Source: Anaerolineae bacterium (lineage in GTDB: Bacteria > Chloroflexota > Anaerolineae > 4572-78 > J111). Taken from it: DNA of 64,000 nt. The notes beneath the pieces are model-generated. The model was not told the origin of the DNA. It ran no database searches and was given only the letters and a program-made list of their open reading frames with translations. Positions 8,491 through 16,497 of this stretch are shown here, one piece after another. Positions within the stretch are counted from its first letter, which is position 1; each line of letters begins with the position of its first letter. Made by a program: the position numbers and the translations under genes. The stretch spans positions 1 to 64,000 of the forward strand of contig JAKLJP010000033.1 of NCBI GenBank assembly GCA_023151115.1, written 5' to 3'.

Positions 8491-9636
8491 CTACTGCGGT
8501 ATATCCCTGGCGCAGCGAAAACCCACGCTCGGATAGCCATATTCCTCGGCCTGGTGTCCTCGATTGGCAATCCGGGCCTGTTCCAGCGAGTCCACAAAGG
8601 AACCACCTCTGACCACTCGCCCGGTTCCTTCACCGCGCCGGTTGGTTGGCCCGATGGGGTTGGTTTCATCGGCTACGCCGTAATAGTCAACCTTGTACCA
8701 ATCAAAGACCCACTCGCTGACATTCCCGCCCAGATCCAGCACGCCCAGAGGCGATTTGTCCGCCACCTGGCTACCGGCTGCTGCCGCTTTACCCAGCGAT
8801 GTATCCCCCACATTGACCGGCCCGGCGGCCACCTCATTGCCCCAGGGCCACTGCAACTTGGCCCCGCGCTCCGCATCCCAACCGGCAGCCAATTCCCATT
8901 CGGCTTCGGTGGGCAAACGCTTACCACGCCAGGCACAATAATGACTTGCTTCCAGCCAGGGAACATTCACCACCGGGTGATTGTCAAAAACAGGGTCGTT
9001 AAGATAGTGAGGCTCATCCGCGCTGGAATCCGCAGTGGGTGCGGCGCAAGCCCCGGCGGCCACACACTGCCAGTATTGGCCTACTGTCACCTCGGTGCGG
9101 TCTAGCTCAAACGCCGCTAACTTGACCAAGTGGGCCGGGCGCTCATCATCCTCGCCTATCCCCGGCGGACTGCCCATTGTGAAAGTAGCTGCCGGTATGG
9201 TGATCATCTCCTCGGCGACAGGGGTGACGCTTACTACTTGGGCTTCGGCAAGGGTGGGGGTTGTTTCCGGTGCTCTGAGCTGCCAAACCAGAATGTCCAG
9301 GGGCCGCAACGTCCAGCCGCGTTGGTCGTCCCATAACTCTACCTCTAACCAGCGCCAATCCGAGGTACGTCCGGTAATCTTGAGCGAACGCCCTTCGCCA
9401 AAGCGGGCCAGCAGCGGGGCAGTTTCATCCGGGGCCAGACGCACCAGCAGGATTTGTTTGGTCGGAACGGTCAGGCTGGCGGAAGCGTTAGCCCGGACCA
9501 TCATAAACACCACGCCCAGGCTAACAGCCACCAGCAAAGGAATGGCAAAACAGCCAATCATCATTTGGGTAGTTGGTCGAGGGGCGGGCAGACGAGTTGG
9601 GCGAGAAACAGTTTGGGTTTCGGCGGGGAGGTTCAT
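8491..9636 (-). CDS. membrane-anchored formylglycine-generating-enzyme (FGE-sulfatase) domain protein
   Basis: It has a short cytoplasmic tail, one membrane segment (IGCFAIPLLVAVSLGVVFMM), an SH3-like region (TGRTSDWRWLEVELW) and a C-terminal SUMF1/FGE domain with PAATFTMGS, RLPTEAEWELAAG, GNVSEWVFDWY and VGFRCAR. The domain would lie outside the membrane. Many bacterial members bind or modify other substrates rather than activate sulfatases, and no sulfatase is in view. The ATG at 9636 lies 7 nt past the polyferredoxin stop; a TTG at 9672 would overlap that gene. The genes are probably co-transcribed. Confidence 0.85.
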   Translation of the reverse strand: MNLPAETQTVSRPTRLPAPRPTTQMMIGCFAIPLLVAVSLGVVFMMVRANASASLTVPTKQILLVRLAPDETAPLLARFGEGRSLKITGRTSDWRWLEVELWDDQRGWTLRPLDILVWQLRAPETTPTLAEAQVVSVTPVAEEMITIPAATFTMGSPPGIGEDDERPAHLVKLAAFELDRTEVTVGQYWQCVAAGACAAPTADSSADEPHYLNDPVFDNHPVVNVPWLEASHYCAWRGKRLPTEAEWELAAGWDAERGAKLQWPWGNEVAAGPVNVGDTSLGKAAAAGSQVADKSPLGVLDLGGNVSEWVFDWYKVDYYGVADETNPIGPTNRRGEGTGRVVRGGSFVDSLEQARIANRGHQAEEYGYPSVGFRCARDIPQ

Positions 9637-9643
9637 CTTGCGC

Positions 9644-10540
9644 TTACGACCTGCTCGCCTGTTTTGCTTCAACCGGCAGCAGCGGAATAATCCCTTCCGC
9701 CGTGTTCCAGCGCAGCGGCGGCGGCAGACCTTCTAAATCCATGCGCACCTGGCACACGTCAATGCAATCACCGCAAAGAATACACTGGCCAAAACCGCCG
9801 TTCATCGAGTCCTTAAAGTCCATTTCGCGGGGCGAAAGGTCCATCGGACAAACTTGAGTACACAGGCCACATTCCACGCAGGCCCGGCTGGAATCAAACA
9901 TGATCCGCAGCGAGTTTTTCTGGGTCACGACGGTCAGGTACATGCCAAAGGGGCAAATACTTTCGCAAAATTTGAAGCCCATGCGCTGCAAAATGACAAA
10001 TCCCAGCAGCACCAACAGGCCAAAAGCGCCCCAGACCCAGGTAAAGTAGGGGTGCTGGGGTTGCAGCAATGTCCTCAGATCAATCAGCCAATTCATCACC
10101 ACCAGGGTGGCTGTTATGGCAAAAATCAGATTGGCCGCAGCCAACAGCAGCGCCCGTTGCTTGTGGCGGCGCAGGGCGTGATTAATAATCATCCCCAGGC
10201 GGTTGAGCAGCCCCCAGGGGCAAATCCAGCCGCACAACAGCCGTCCGATGAGATAATTTTCAAAAAAGTTGATAAAATAAATGCCCAACCACAAAATGAC
10301 CACTGCTTGCAGGGCAATCGTCATCGAAACCTGGTAGCCGAAGAGCCAGTACTGGTCGTTGGTAAAATCAAGTTTTAGCCAGCGCAGTTCCGGCATGAGC
10401 ACAAAGGAGATGACCACCAGCGCCTGCACCAGCCAGCGATAGCGGGTGTAGAGGGTGACGGGCTTCCAGTGGGCCAGCCGCACTTTGGGAATTTTTGTTT
10501 CTTTAAAGGTTGGGTAATCAAAAAAAGCAGGTTTAGCCAC
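9644..10540 (-). CDS. CcoG/NapH-like membrane polyferredoxin
   Basis: A roughly 298-aa integral membrane iron-sulfur protein with about five membrane segments. Two CxxxCP motifs (GRLLCGWICPWG and CESICPFGMY) lie at membrane edges. Two 4Fe-4S clusters are supplied by CVECGLCTQVCP and CILCGDCIDVC. CcoG (RdxA/FixG) takes part in cbb3 oxidase copper assembly, which fits the neighbouring genes; a NapH/MauN-like role is the alternative. GTG at 10540 is preferred, with AGGGG 10 nt upstream; TTG at 10546 is also possible. A class II-type CRP/FNR promoter lies directly upstream. Confidence 0.85.
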   Translation of the reverse strand: MAKPAFFDYPTFKETKIPKVRLAHWKPVTLYTRYRWLVQALVVISFVLMPELRWLKLDFTNDQYWLFGYQVSMTIALQAVVILWLGIYFINFFENYLIGRLLCGWICPWGLLNRLGMIINHALRRHKQRALLLAAANLIFAITATLVVMNWLIDLRTLLQPQHPYFTWVWGAFGLLVLLGFVILQRMGFKFCESICPFGMYLTVVTQKNSLRIMFDSSRACVECGLCTQVCPMDLSPREMDFKDSMNGGFGQCILCGDCIDVCQVRMDLEGLPPPLRWNTAEGIIPLLPVEAKQASRS

Positions 10541-10572
10541 GTTCAAGTTTCCCCTTGCCTAAACTGGCTCTG

Positions 10573-10615
10573 ATTATAGGTTGTTCTGGGTCAATTGGGT
10601 AGTGAGAGATGTCAC
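10573..10615 (-). promoter_or_regulatory. CRP/FNR-like class II promoter of the ccoG-like gene
   Basis: On the minus strand GTGA-CATCTC-TCAC (10602-10615) is followed by T, then 22 nt, then a perfect TATAAT (10573-10578). This places the site centre near -41.5. The layout matches three other promoters in the window. Confidence 0.7.
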
Positions 10616-10633
10616 CTTTTGTCGGGAGGTATA

Positions 10634-10765
10634 TCACACAGATGGCGGTCCCGCCATAATCGCGGTGATGGTCAAAACCGTGATAATCAGGATAGCCAGC
10701 GCCACCACCACGACCATGATGGTGGCTATGCTATTGTCGCGGTCTCGGTCTTCGGGGTTTGACAT
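10634..10765 (-). CDS. small single-span membrane protein (43 aa)
   Basis: It reads MSNPEDRDRDN followed by a hydrophobic stretch (about 18-38) and ends AGPPSV. Its ATG overlaps the end of the preceding gene by 40 nt in another frame, which suggests translational coupling. The acidic head plus single span resembles small accessory subunits of respiratory complexes. No family was recognised, and no clear ribosome site is seen. Confidence 0.55.
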   Translation of the reverse strand: MSNPEDRDRDNSIATIMVVVVALAILIITVLTITAIMAGPPSV

Positions 10766-11436
10766 GACTCGTCTGCAATCAGTTTGGTTCTGGCTTGGCG
10801 CACCCGCACTATCAGTAAAACTAGGCCCGTTAAGGTCAAGAAACCCAACCCGTTTCTAACCCAACCGACTAGCTTAAAAGAGTCTTGCCATTCGGTCATC
10901 AGGCTGGTTTTATCGGCCCCGGTAATGCCGGTGACTTCAGCCAGGGTAGCGGTGGCGGGCTGCCACTCGCCTTGCACCGTAACCAGGTCGCCGGGACGGA
11001 AGCCGGTGAGGGTCAGCTCGCCCTGGGTAATGGCGTGTAGTTCATGCTGGATGATGCGCTCGCGGGTGAGGCTGGGGTCAATCTTGATTTGGCCGTCGTT
11101 TAAACTCATTTCAAACTCTGGAAAAACTAGAGAAAATTCTTCGCCAAAGCGAACTTCTCGACCTTCGGTCGGACGTTCCTGAAAGATGAGCAACTTTGAA
11201 CTGGGGACATCGGGAGGCAATACAGCAATCTGGCCGCGCACCATAATCACCTGGCCGGCAGGAATTGTCTCCAATTGGGCCAGACTTGTAACTTCGGGGA
11301 TGTTTTGATACGCTTGGAACTGGCTGTTTACCTGGCTATAAGCCATCTGGCTGCCCAAAAAGAAAACCAGCATAATGGGCATCGAAAAAATCAACAAGCC
11401 GGTCAACCACCCATTTTTACCCATCCATTTAAACAT
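10726..11436 (-). CDS. two-span membrane protein with external beta-rich domain, unknown function
   Basis: The 236-aa product has an N-terminal span (LTGLLIFSMPIMLVFFLGSQ), a 150-residue external domain with OB-fold-like phrases (GQVIMVRGQIAVLPP, FRPGDLVTVQGEWQP), a second span (LGFLTLTGLVLLIVRV) and a short charged tail. The layout recalls GIDE-type or CcmE-like beta-barrel membrane proteins but has no diagnostic motif. Its place in the cbb3/copper cluster suggests an assembly or accessory role, which is inference only. Confidence 0.7.
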   Translation of the reverse strand: MFKWMGKNGWLTGLLIFSMPIMLVFFLGSQMAYSQVNSQFQAYQNIPEVTSLAQLETIPAGQVIMVRGQIAVLPPDVPSSKLLIFQERPTEGREVRFGEEFSLVFPEFEMSLNDGQIKIDPSLTRERIIQHELHAITQGELTLTGFRPGDLVTVQGEWQPATATLAEVTGITGADKTSLMTEWQDSFKLVGWVRNGLGFLTLTGLVLLIVRVRQARTKLIADESCQTPKTETATIA

Positions 11437-11475
11437 AAACTACAACCCTTTTCATCAACTCCCCTATCTGCCAAC

Positions 11476-11548
11476 TATCCATCCTCTATCCTCTATCTTC
11501 TATCCTCTATCTTCTATCCTCTATCTTCCATCCTCTATCTTCTATTCC
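11476..11548. repeat. (TATCCTC/TATCTTC)n tandem words
   Basis: About ten near-identical 7-bp words without an opposing arm, ending at the stop codon of the neighbouring small membrane gene. The same word occurs at 39719-39752 and in the hairpin at 55181-55243. Confidence 0.8.
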
Positions 11549-11850
11549 TCATCACTTCCATCTGGCGCAACAGGCGCACGGCTGAAAAGGTAAATCAGCC
11601 AGCCCATCCCCAACAGCCCGACCAGCGCCACCAGCCCCATCAACCCGGCCACCCACAGCGGCACACCGCCCAGCACTTCGTTGAGGGGCGTAATCAGGGC
11701 CACATTGGTTACATTGCGAATGGTGGAATAGCTAAAAATAGCCGTCAGCGCAATAAGGAGGGGCAACAGCTCAATCAGTGTTTTCAGCGGCCAGCGGGGT
11801 CGAGTTTTTTCCCCCTCGGCCACAGGCAGATTTGAATTATTCGTATTCAT
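11542..11850 (-). CDS. two-span small membrane protein, unknown function
   Basis: The 102-aa product has spans at about 27-43 and 63-88 (VPLWVAGLMGLVALVGLLGMGW) and an acidic C-terminus. GGAG lies just ahead of the ATG, which overlaps the preceding gene by 14 nt, so the two are probably translated together. Its last codons touch a tandem-word repeat. No homologous family was recognised. Confidence 0.7.
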   Translation of the reverse strand: MNTNNSNLPVAEGEKTRPRWPLKTLIELLPLLIALTAIFSYSTIRNVTNVALITPLNEVLGGVPLWVAGLMGLVALVGLLGMGWLIYLFSRAPVAPDGSDEE

Positions 11851-12409
11851 AACTCCAATTCTCCGGCTCGCTCTGAGAAGAGTCCCGTTTGGACCAGGCC
11901 AGCCACATCCACACCAGCCAGATAACCATAACCGGGATCATGACCACCGTCGAGAGGCTAATCAGCCAAATCAGGCCGGAGTTCAAATCGGGGTTGACTG
12001 CAAAAACCTGGCTCAACACGCCATCGGCAAAATTTTGCCTGGTAAAAAGGCTGATAGCAATGAGCGCCGGCATGGTAAACATGCCGATAATGCCCCACAC
12101 AATAATCTGCTTGGTCGAGAGGCCGGTGGGACGCTGCTCGCCGCGCGGCCCGATGACACAAGCAGCGCCTTTAACCGGCTGAGGGCCGCGCACCACCCAA
12201 ATCATAAAGGCCAGCACAAAATAGAATGAGAAGGCTACCGCCAGCACCGTTTCAATCGAACTGTAATGGGTCGAAATAAATCCACCCACCACTGTCCCCG
12301 CCGTCAAGCTGGCAATGGCCGCCATGCTCAAGGGCAGGTGACACGGGCAGAAAATCAGGGCCGAAATAGGCCAGAAGTTTTGCTTTAGAGCCATCCAAAA
12401 TTTTTGCAT
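11837..12409 (-). CDS. membrane protein with MerE-like CPCHLP motif
   Basis: The 190-aa product starts MQKFWMALKQ; AAGGAGG at the right distance supports the ATG at 12409. The first 60 residues resemble MerE, a small broad-specificity mercury transporter: Cys21-Pro-Cys23-His-Leu-Pro, then a glycine/alanine-rich span ending in GGFISTHY. Three further spans follow, which MerE lacks. It lies just after the CcoI-type ATPase gene, so copper uptake or hand-over for the oxidase is the likeliest role, by inference. Confidence 0.65.
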   Translation of the reverse strand: MQKFWMALKQNFWPISALIFCPCHLPLSMAAIASLTAGTVVGGFISTHYSSIETVLAVAFSFYFVLAFMIWVVRGPQPVKGAACVIGPRGEQRPTGLSTKQIIVWGIIGMFTMPALIAISLFTRQNFADGVLSQVFAVNPDLNSGLIWLISLSTVVMIPVMVIWLVWMWLAWSKRDSSQSEPENWSYEYE

Positions 12410-12425
12410 TTTGAGCCTCCTTGAA

Positions 12426-12491
12426 GATGCGATGACTTGTGAGGCGATGAGGCGAGGAAATTCTTCGCCTCCCCGCCTCATCGCCTCCTCG
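12426..12491. repeat. composite hairpin, GATGAGGCGAGG word
   Basis: The left arm (12427-12457) is made of GATGAGGCG-type words; the right arm (12464-12490) is the complement. It fills the gap between the ccoI-like stop and the leader of the MerE-like gene. The same word forms the hairpin at 16411-16497. Confidence 0.8.
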
Positions 12492-12496
12492 TTTCA

Positions 12497-14812
12497 TTAG
12501 ATACTCTTAAACCTGAAGATGCGCAATGAATTACTGACTACAATCAAGCTGCTCACTACCATCGCCGCAGCGGCCAGGACCGGGTGCATATAGCCGGCCA
12601 TCGCCAGGCCGATACCAATCACGTTGTAAGCAAAAGCCTGGGCCAGATTCCAACCGATGGTGCGGTAAACCCGCCGGGCCAGGGCCAGGGTCCAGGTAAT
12701 TTGGGCCAAATCCGTACCCAACAGGCTCACATCAGCCGCTTCACGGGTCACATCGGCCCCGCAGCCCAGGGCGATACCCACACTGGCCCGCGCCAGCGCC
12801 GGAGCGTCATTCAGACCATCACCCACCATGGCCGTCGGGCCGCTGGCTTCGGCCTGTTCGATGAGTTTTACTTTGTCGTGGGGCAGTAATTCGCTCTGCA
12901 CCTCCACATTCAACCGCTCACCCAAAGCGCCCCCGGCGGCGGCGCTGTCCCCGGTTAGCACTTGGACCACCACCTGCCGCTTTTGCATGTCGGCCAGGGC
13001 CGCGGCGGCGGTTGGCCGGACTGTCTCAGTCAGCCCTAATAACCCCTGCACCTGCCCGGTCCAGCCCACATGCACCACCGTTACCCCGGCCTGCTCCAGC
13101 CGCTGGCGCTCGGCCCGCAATTCGGCTGACAAGAACAACTGCTGCTGCTCGACCAGCCGCCAACTACCTACCCAAACTGTCTGGCCCTCTACAGAACCGG
13201 TGACGCCCAAACCCGGCATCGCCTTGAAATTCTCAACCGGCAGCAAGGACAACTTTTGAACAGCCGCCGCTGCTTGAATGGACCGCCCCAACGGGTGCTC
13301 AGAGCCGTGTTCCAACGAGGCGGCAATTTGCAGCAACTCCTGCGGCGTGACCGCTCCCCTCATTTCGCCCGGTCTCCGGTCTCCGGTCTCCGGTCCTCTC
13401 ACCACAACTTCAGCCAAAGTGGACTCCCCGCTGGTCAACGTCCCGGTTTTATCAAAAAAGACACGCCGGATGCGGGCCAATTTTTCCAGGGTCATGCTGT
13501 CGCGGATGAGCACACTCTGCTGGGCAGCCCGACCCAAACCGGCCCAAATAGCCAGGGGAGTAGAGACACCCAGGGCGCAAGGGCAGGCGATGAGCAAGAC
13601 CGCCAAGCTGGTCATCAACCCCTGTTCAAAGCTGACCTGCCAGGCCCAATAAGCAAACGTTCCCGCCGCCAGCACAATGACCAGCGGCACAAAGTAGCCC
13701 GACACCCGGTCGGCCAGGCGCTCGATGGGAGCGCGATGCAGGCGGGCTTCGTCGAGCAGACGCACCAGTTTGCCCATCACCCGTTCTTCGCCCACCTGGG
13801 TGGCCTCGACTACAAAGCTGCCATCCAGGTTAGTTGTACCGGCATAAACGGTCTGGTCAGGGCCTTTGTAGGCCGGGGTCGCTTCACCGGTGATGCTGGC
13901 CTCGTCAACGCTGCCTTCGCCGGAGATGACTCGACCATCCACGGCAAAATTTTCGCCGGGGCGCACCCGAATCCGGTCGCCGGGTTGAAGCTGGTCAGCC
14001 GGAATACGGATTTCTGTCTCATTTTGCGCGGAAGTTGTAATCAGGCTGGCCTCAGCCGGAGTGCGAGCCAATAGCTCGTCCAGGGCGCGGGCGCTCTCCA
14101 CCTGAGTTTTGGCATCGAGCCAGCGGCCCAATGTGACCAGCAAAAGGGTCATCGTGGCCGTTTCAAAATAAGTTTGCCCCTGGCCGGTGAAGGTGGCGTA
14201 AACCGACAGCCCGTAGGCGGCCAGGCTGCCGATGGCAATCAGGGCGCTGGTGGTCAAGCGCCGGTAAACCTGAAAAGTAAAGATAGCATCTTCGAGGATA
14301 GGCAAAGCCAGCAGCAGCACGGCCGGGGTGGCAAAGAGCATGGCAATGGCCTGCAACATCGAGCGCACGCCCTGGCCCAGTTGTCCCCAGGAGGCAAAAA
14401 AGAAATCGGAGTAAAGCGACAGGCTCAGGGCCATGACCATCATCGCCAAAAAAGCGTTGAGCATCAGCCGGGAGAGCAGCCGGGCGGCTTCCTGGGCCGG
14501 GTCGCCGTGAATTGCCCCCCGGCAGCAGGGGGCGTTGAGGTCTAAACCGGTCCGGCCAATGGCCTGCCGCAAATCCAGCCCGTTGGCCAGGTCGGGGGCC
14601 ACAATTTCGTAAATGTGGCGGCAGCCATAACAGCAGAAAATCAAGGTCTCGCCGTTAAAAGACTCGGACAGATGGCGCGTCGCGGGTAGGCCGCACAAGG
14701 CGCAGGGATTTTCGATTTTCGATTTTCGATTTTCGATTTCAGAGTGAACGTCTGGCGGGGAGGTATCGCGCTCGGTGGGTAGAGGTGGAAAATTTTGGAG
14801 TTGAACTGCCAT
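12497..14812 (-). CDS. ccoI: copper-transporting P1B-type ATPase, CcoI/FixI-like
   Basis: A 771-aa heavy-metal P-type ATPase. A cysteine-rich N-terminus (Cys37-x2-Cys40, then FCCYGCRHIYEI) is typical of oxidase-assembly ATPases. Later motifs are the metal-site CPC (Cys410, Cys412), phosphorylated Asp454 in DKTGTLTSG, the HP of EHGSEHPLG and GDGLNDAPALARA. CcoI moves copper outwards for cbb3 maturation, which fits the gene order. Two in-frame inserts look like intergenic repeat words: SEIENRKSKIEN (14707-14741) and GPETGDRRPGE (13367-13397), both in linkers. A good ribosome site precedes the ATG. Confidence 0.9.
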   Translation of the reverse strand: MAVQLQNFPPLPTERDTSPPDVHSEIENRKSKIENPCALCGLPATRHLSESFNGETLIFCCYGCRHIYEIVAPDLANGLDLRQAIGRTGLDLNAPCCRGAIHGDPAQEAARLLSRLMLNAFLAMMVMALSLSLYSDFFFASWGQLGQGVRSMLQAIAMLFATPAVLLLALPILEDAIFTFQVYRRLTTSALIAIGSLAAYGLSVYATFTGQGQTYFETATMTLLLVTLGRWLDAKTQVESARALDELLARTPAEASLITTSAQNETEIRIPADQLQPGDRIRVRPGENFAVDGRVISGEGSVDEASITGEATPAYKGPDQTVYAGTTNLDGSFVVEATQVGEERVMGKLVRLLDEARLHRAPIERLADRVSGYFVPLVIVLAAGTFAYWAWQVSFEQGLMTSLAVLLIACPCALGVSTPLAIWAGLGRAAQQSVLIRDSMTLEKLARIRRVFFDKTGTLTSGESTLAEVVVRGPETGDRRPGEMRGAVTPQELLQIAASLEHGSEHPLGRSIQAAAAVQKLSLLPVENFKAMPGLGVTGSVEGQTVWVGSWRLVEQQQLFLSAELRAERQRLEQAGVTVVHVGWTGQVQGLLGLTETVRPTAAAALADMQKRQVVVQVLTGDSAAAGGALGERLNVEVQSELLPHDKVKLIEQAEASGPTAMVGDGLNDAPALARASVGIALGCGADVTREAADVSLLGTDLAQITWTLALARRVYRTIGWNLAQAFAYNVIGIGLAMAGYMHPVLAAAAMVVSSLIVVSNSLRIFRFKSI
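13367..13397. repeat. (CCGGTCT) tandem words inside ccoI
   Basis: Four near-perfect GGTCTCC words keep the frame and encode GPETGDRRPG in the nucleotide-binding region of the ATPase. The intergenic hairpin at 43681-43749 uses the same word. Confidence 0.8.
14707..14741. repeat. (CGATTTT)n tandem words inside ccoI
   Basis: Five 7-bp words encode SEIENRKSKIEN just before the Cys37/Cys40 motif. Close relatives are the GATTTTAGATTTTGG stretches at 53359-53415 and 61918-61951. Confidence 0.85.
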
Positions 14813-14856
14813 TCAGTCTATCCTTAAAAATAACGCCGTAGTACAGGTGGTTCGCA

Positions 14857-15585
14857 TTACCATAACATCACACTGCCCAGCGCCGCGTGAGGTAGTTGAC
14901 CCGTGGCGGCCAGGCCGCGCAAGGTCAATTGCACCCCCACGACGACGACCAGCAGCGCCGCCACTCGAAAAAAACCGCTACGCCAGCGCACGCTCAACCA
15001 GGCCGTCGAAAGACCAAAGCCTAGCATGGCCGGCAGCGTTCCCAGGCCAAAGATGAGCATGATACTGGCCCCTTTAAGCGGGTCGCCGCTGGCAACGGCC
15101 AACAACCCTAGCGAATACACTGCTCCACAGGGCAGCAGGCCGTTGGTCAACCCCAGGGCAAAAGGGGCGGCTGGCCGGGACGAGTCGAGCCAATATTTTA
15201 GCCAGTCGCTGACCAGACGAGCCAGGGCCAACGATGCCAGCCAAGAAGGCATTGGCAAAACTTTGAGTAAATTCAGCCCCAACAGCACCATCAGCACCCC
15301 AAAGATAACTGACAGGCCGCCTTGCCAGCCCTGCCAGGCAGCGCCTCCCTCAATCAGTCCACCGGCCAGGCCCAACCCTGCCCCCAGGAGGATGTAGGTA
15401 GTTAACCGTCCAGTTTGAAAGAGCAACAGCGGCGTCGAAACTTCCTGCCGCTGTGACCGTCGCCGTAAGGCAAACGCCCCCACCAGCGGCCCACACATCC
15501 CGATACAGTGACTCAGGCCGGTCAAAAGGCCGGTAGTCAACAGCAGGAAAAAACTAAGTTCATCGGTCAGGGGGTGCTGGTGCAT
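14857..15585 (-). CDS. SafE/UreH-type membrane protein (sulfite exporter TauE/SafE family), likely copper-related
   Basis: The 242-aa polytopic protein has six predicted spans. The paired half-motifs LSHCIGMCGPLV and LLPCGAVY, each with membrane Cys/Met, define the UreH/DsbD_2-like group often encoded next to ccoNOP and ccoI and linked to copper supply. Upstream and downstream genes are oxidase genes on the same strand. The transported species is not shown by the sequence. Confidence 0.8.
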   Translation of the reverse strand: MHQHPLTDELSFFLLLTTGLLTGLSHCIGMCGPLVGAFALRRRSQRQEVSTPLLLFQTGRLTTYILLGAGLGLAGGLIEGGAAWQGWQGGLSVIFGVLMVLLGLNLLKVLPMPSWLASLALARLVSDWLKYWLDSSRPAAPFALGLTNGLLPCGAVYSLGLLAVASGDPLKGASIMLIFGLGTLPAMLGFGLSTAWLSVRWRSGFFRVAALLVVVVGVQLTLRGLAATGQLPHAALGSVMLW

Positions 15586-15593
15586 GCCTTATC

Positions 15594-16064
15594 TCAATAG
15601 TGGAATGTCGGCAGGCCGGAGATGAGGTAAACAACCGCCCAGATGATAAAAGCGGCCCAACCGGCCAGAATCCAAACCGGCAAATCAGCGCCCTGGTAGA
15701 CCTGTTTGCTATCGCCAAAATTAACATCCCAATGCTCGGTTGGGGTTTCATGAGGAAACATAGTGCCTTTCGGGCTGTCAACTTGCGCCGCCGGGTCAAT
15801 CGAGGCAGCGCGTTGAACAGTCTGGACGGTCTGTTCAGTCTTTGGTTTGGGGGCCGGCCATTTAAATAAGCCCAGCTCCATCGGTTTGTCAAACCAAATC
15901 AGGAGCAGTCCGGCCACCAGCAAGGCCACCAACGTCAAATTGCCAAAACCGTAGAGGCGCAGCGGGGCGTCCAAAATAAAGGTCATAATGCCAAAAGAAA
16001 CGGCATAACCAGCGCCCAAAGCCACAATAAAGAAGATAATCAACTTTTGTGATGGTTGTCGCAT
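15594..16064 (-). CDS. three-span oxidase-cluster membrane protein, unknown
   Basis: The 156-aa product has two N-terminal spans (about 8-32 and 40-58), a 60-residue charged loop and a last span (LPVWILAGWAAFIIWAVVYLI). The final span and its aromatic edge resemble membrane anchors of oxidase accessory subunits. There is no heme or metal motif. It sits 8 nt before the SafE-like gene and is probably co-transcribed with the oxidase. Function unknown. Confidence 0.7.
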   Translation of the reverse strand: MRQPSQKLIIFFIVALGAGYAVSFGIMTFILDAPLRLYGFGNLTLVALLVAGLLLIWFDKPMELGLFKWPAPKPKTEQTVQTVQRAASIDPAAQVDSPKGTMFPHETPTEHWDVNFGDSKQVYQGADLPVWILAGWAAFIIWAVVYLISGLPTFHY

Positions 16065-16077
16065 AAATCTCTCTCCC

Positions 16078-16395
16078 CTATTTGTTATAAAAGAGTTTGC
16101 GCTCGCGCTCTAATTTTTCATAGGCTTCTTCTTGCATCAGCATGTCCCGCTTGACCCCTTCGATGTTTTTATAATGCCCCCCGGCCCAGGCCCAACCGGC
16201 TAACAATAAAAAACCGCCGCTGATAAAGAAGTAAGGCAGTACCGTCGCCGTAACAATTCCGGGCAGAATCCCAGTTGTCGAAGCAGCCACAAATTCATAG
16301 AGCTTGAACATAAAGGTGAGTCCTGCTGCTCCCACCGTGATAGCGACAACCAACACCGAAATGAATTTGCCATCTTTGAAACGATTTTTAGTCAT
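16078..16395 (-). CDS. two-span small membrane protein next to ccoO
   Basis: The product is 105 aa. The ATG at 16395 has AGGAG 6-7 nt upstream; an upstream in-frame extension would run through a repeat hairpin. Spans lie at about 10-30 and 45-68, with a charged helical C-terminus (EEAYEKLERERKLFYNK). The position after CcoO suggests a CcoQ-like accessory subunit, but the sequence does not match CcoQ closely. Confidence 0.7.
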   Translation of the reverse strand: MTKNRFKDGKFISVLVVAITVGAAGLTFMFKLYEFVAASTTGILPGIVTATVLPYFFISGGFLLLAGWAWAGGHYKNIEGVKRDMLMQEEAYEKLERERKLFYNK

Positions 16396-16410
16396 TTTGC
16401 TACTCCTGAG

Positions 16411-16497
16411 TGAGGCGATGAGTGGTGACGCGAGGAGGCGAAAAACCAGCATCCTCGTCTCCTCGCGTCATCGCATCTTCATCTCCTCGCCTCATCG
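16411..16497. repeat. composite hairpin, GAGGCGATGA word, supplying the ccoO stop
   Basis: The left arm (16411-16440) and right arm (16451-16497) are complementary GATGAGGCGAGG-type words. The TGA that ends the ccoO-like gene lies in the first word of the repeat. Confidence 0.8.

Noticed and set aside
13256..14074. 272-codon plus-strand frame opposite the copper ATPase gene.
   Set aside because: The ATPase motifs are clear on the minus strand; this frame has low-complexity His/Gln composition typical of antisense translation.
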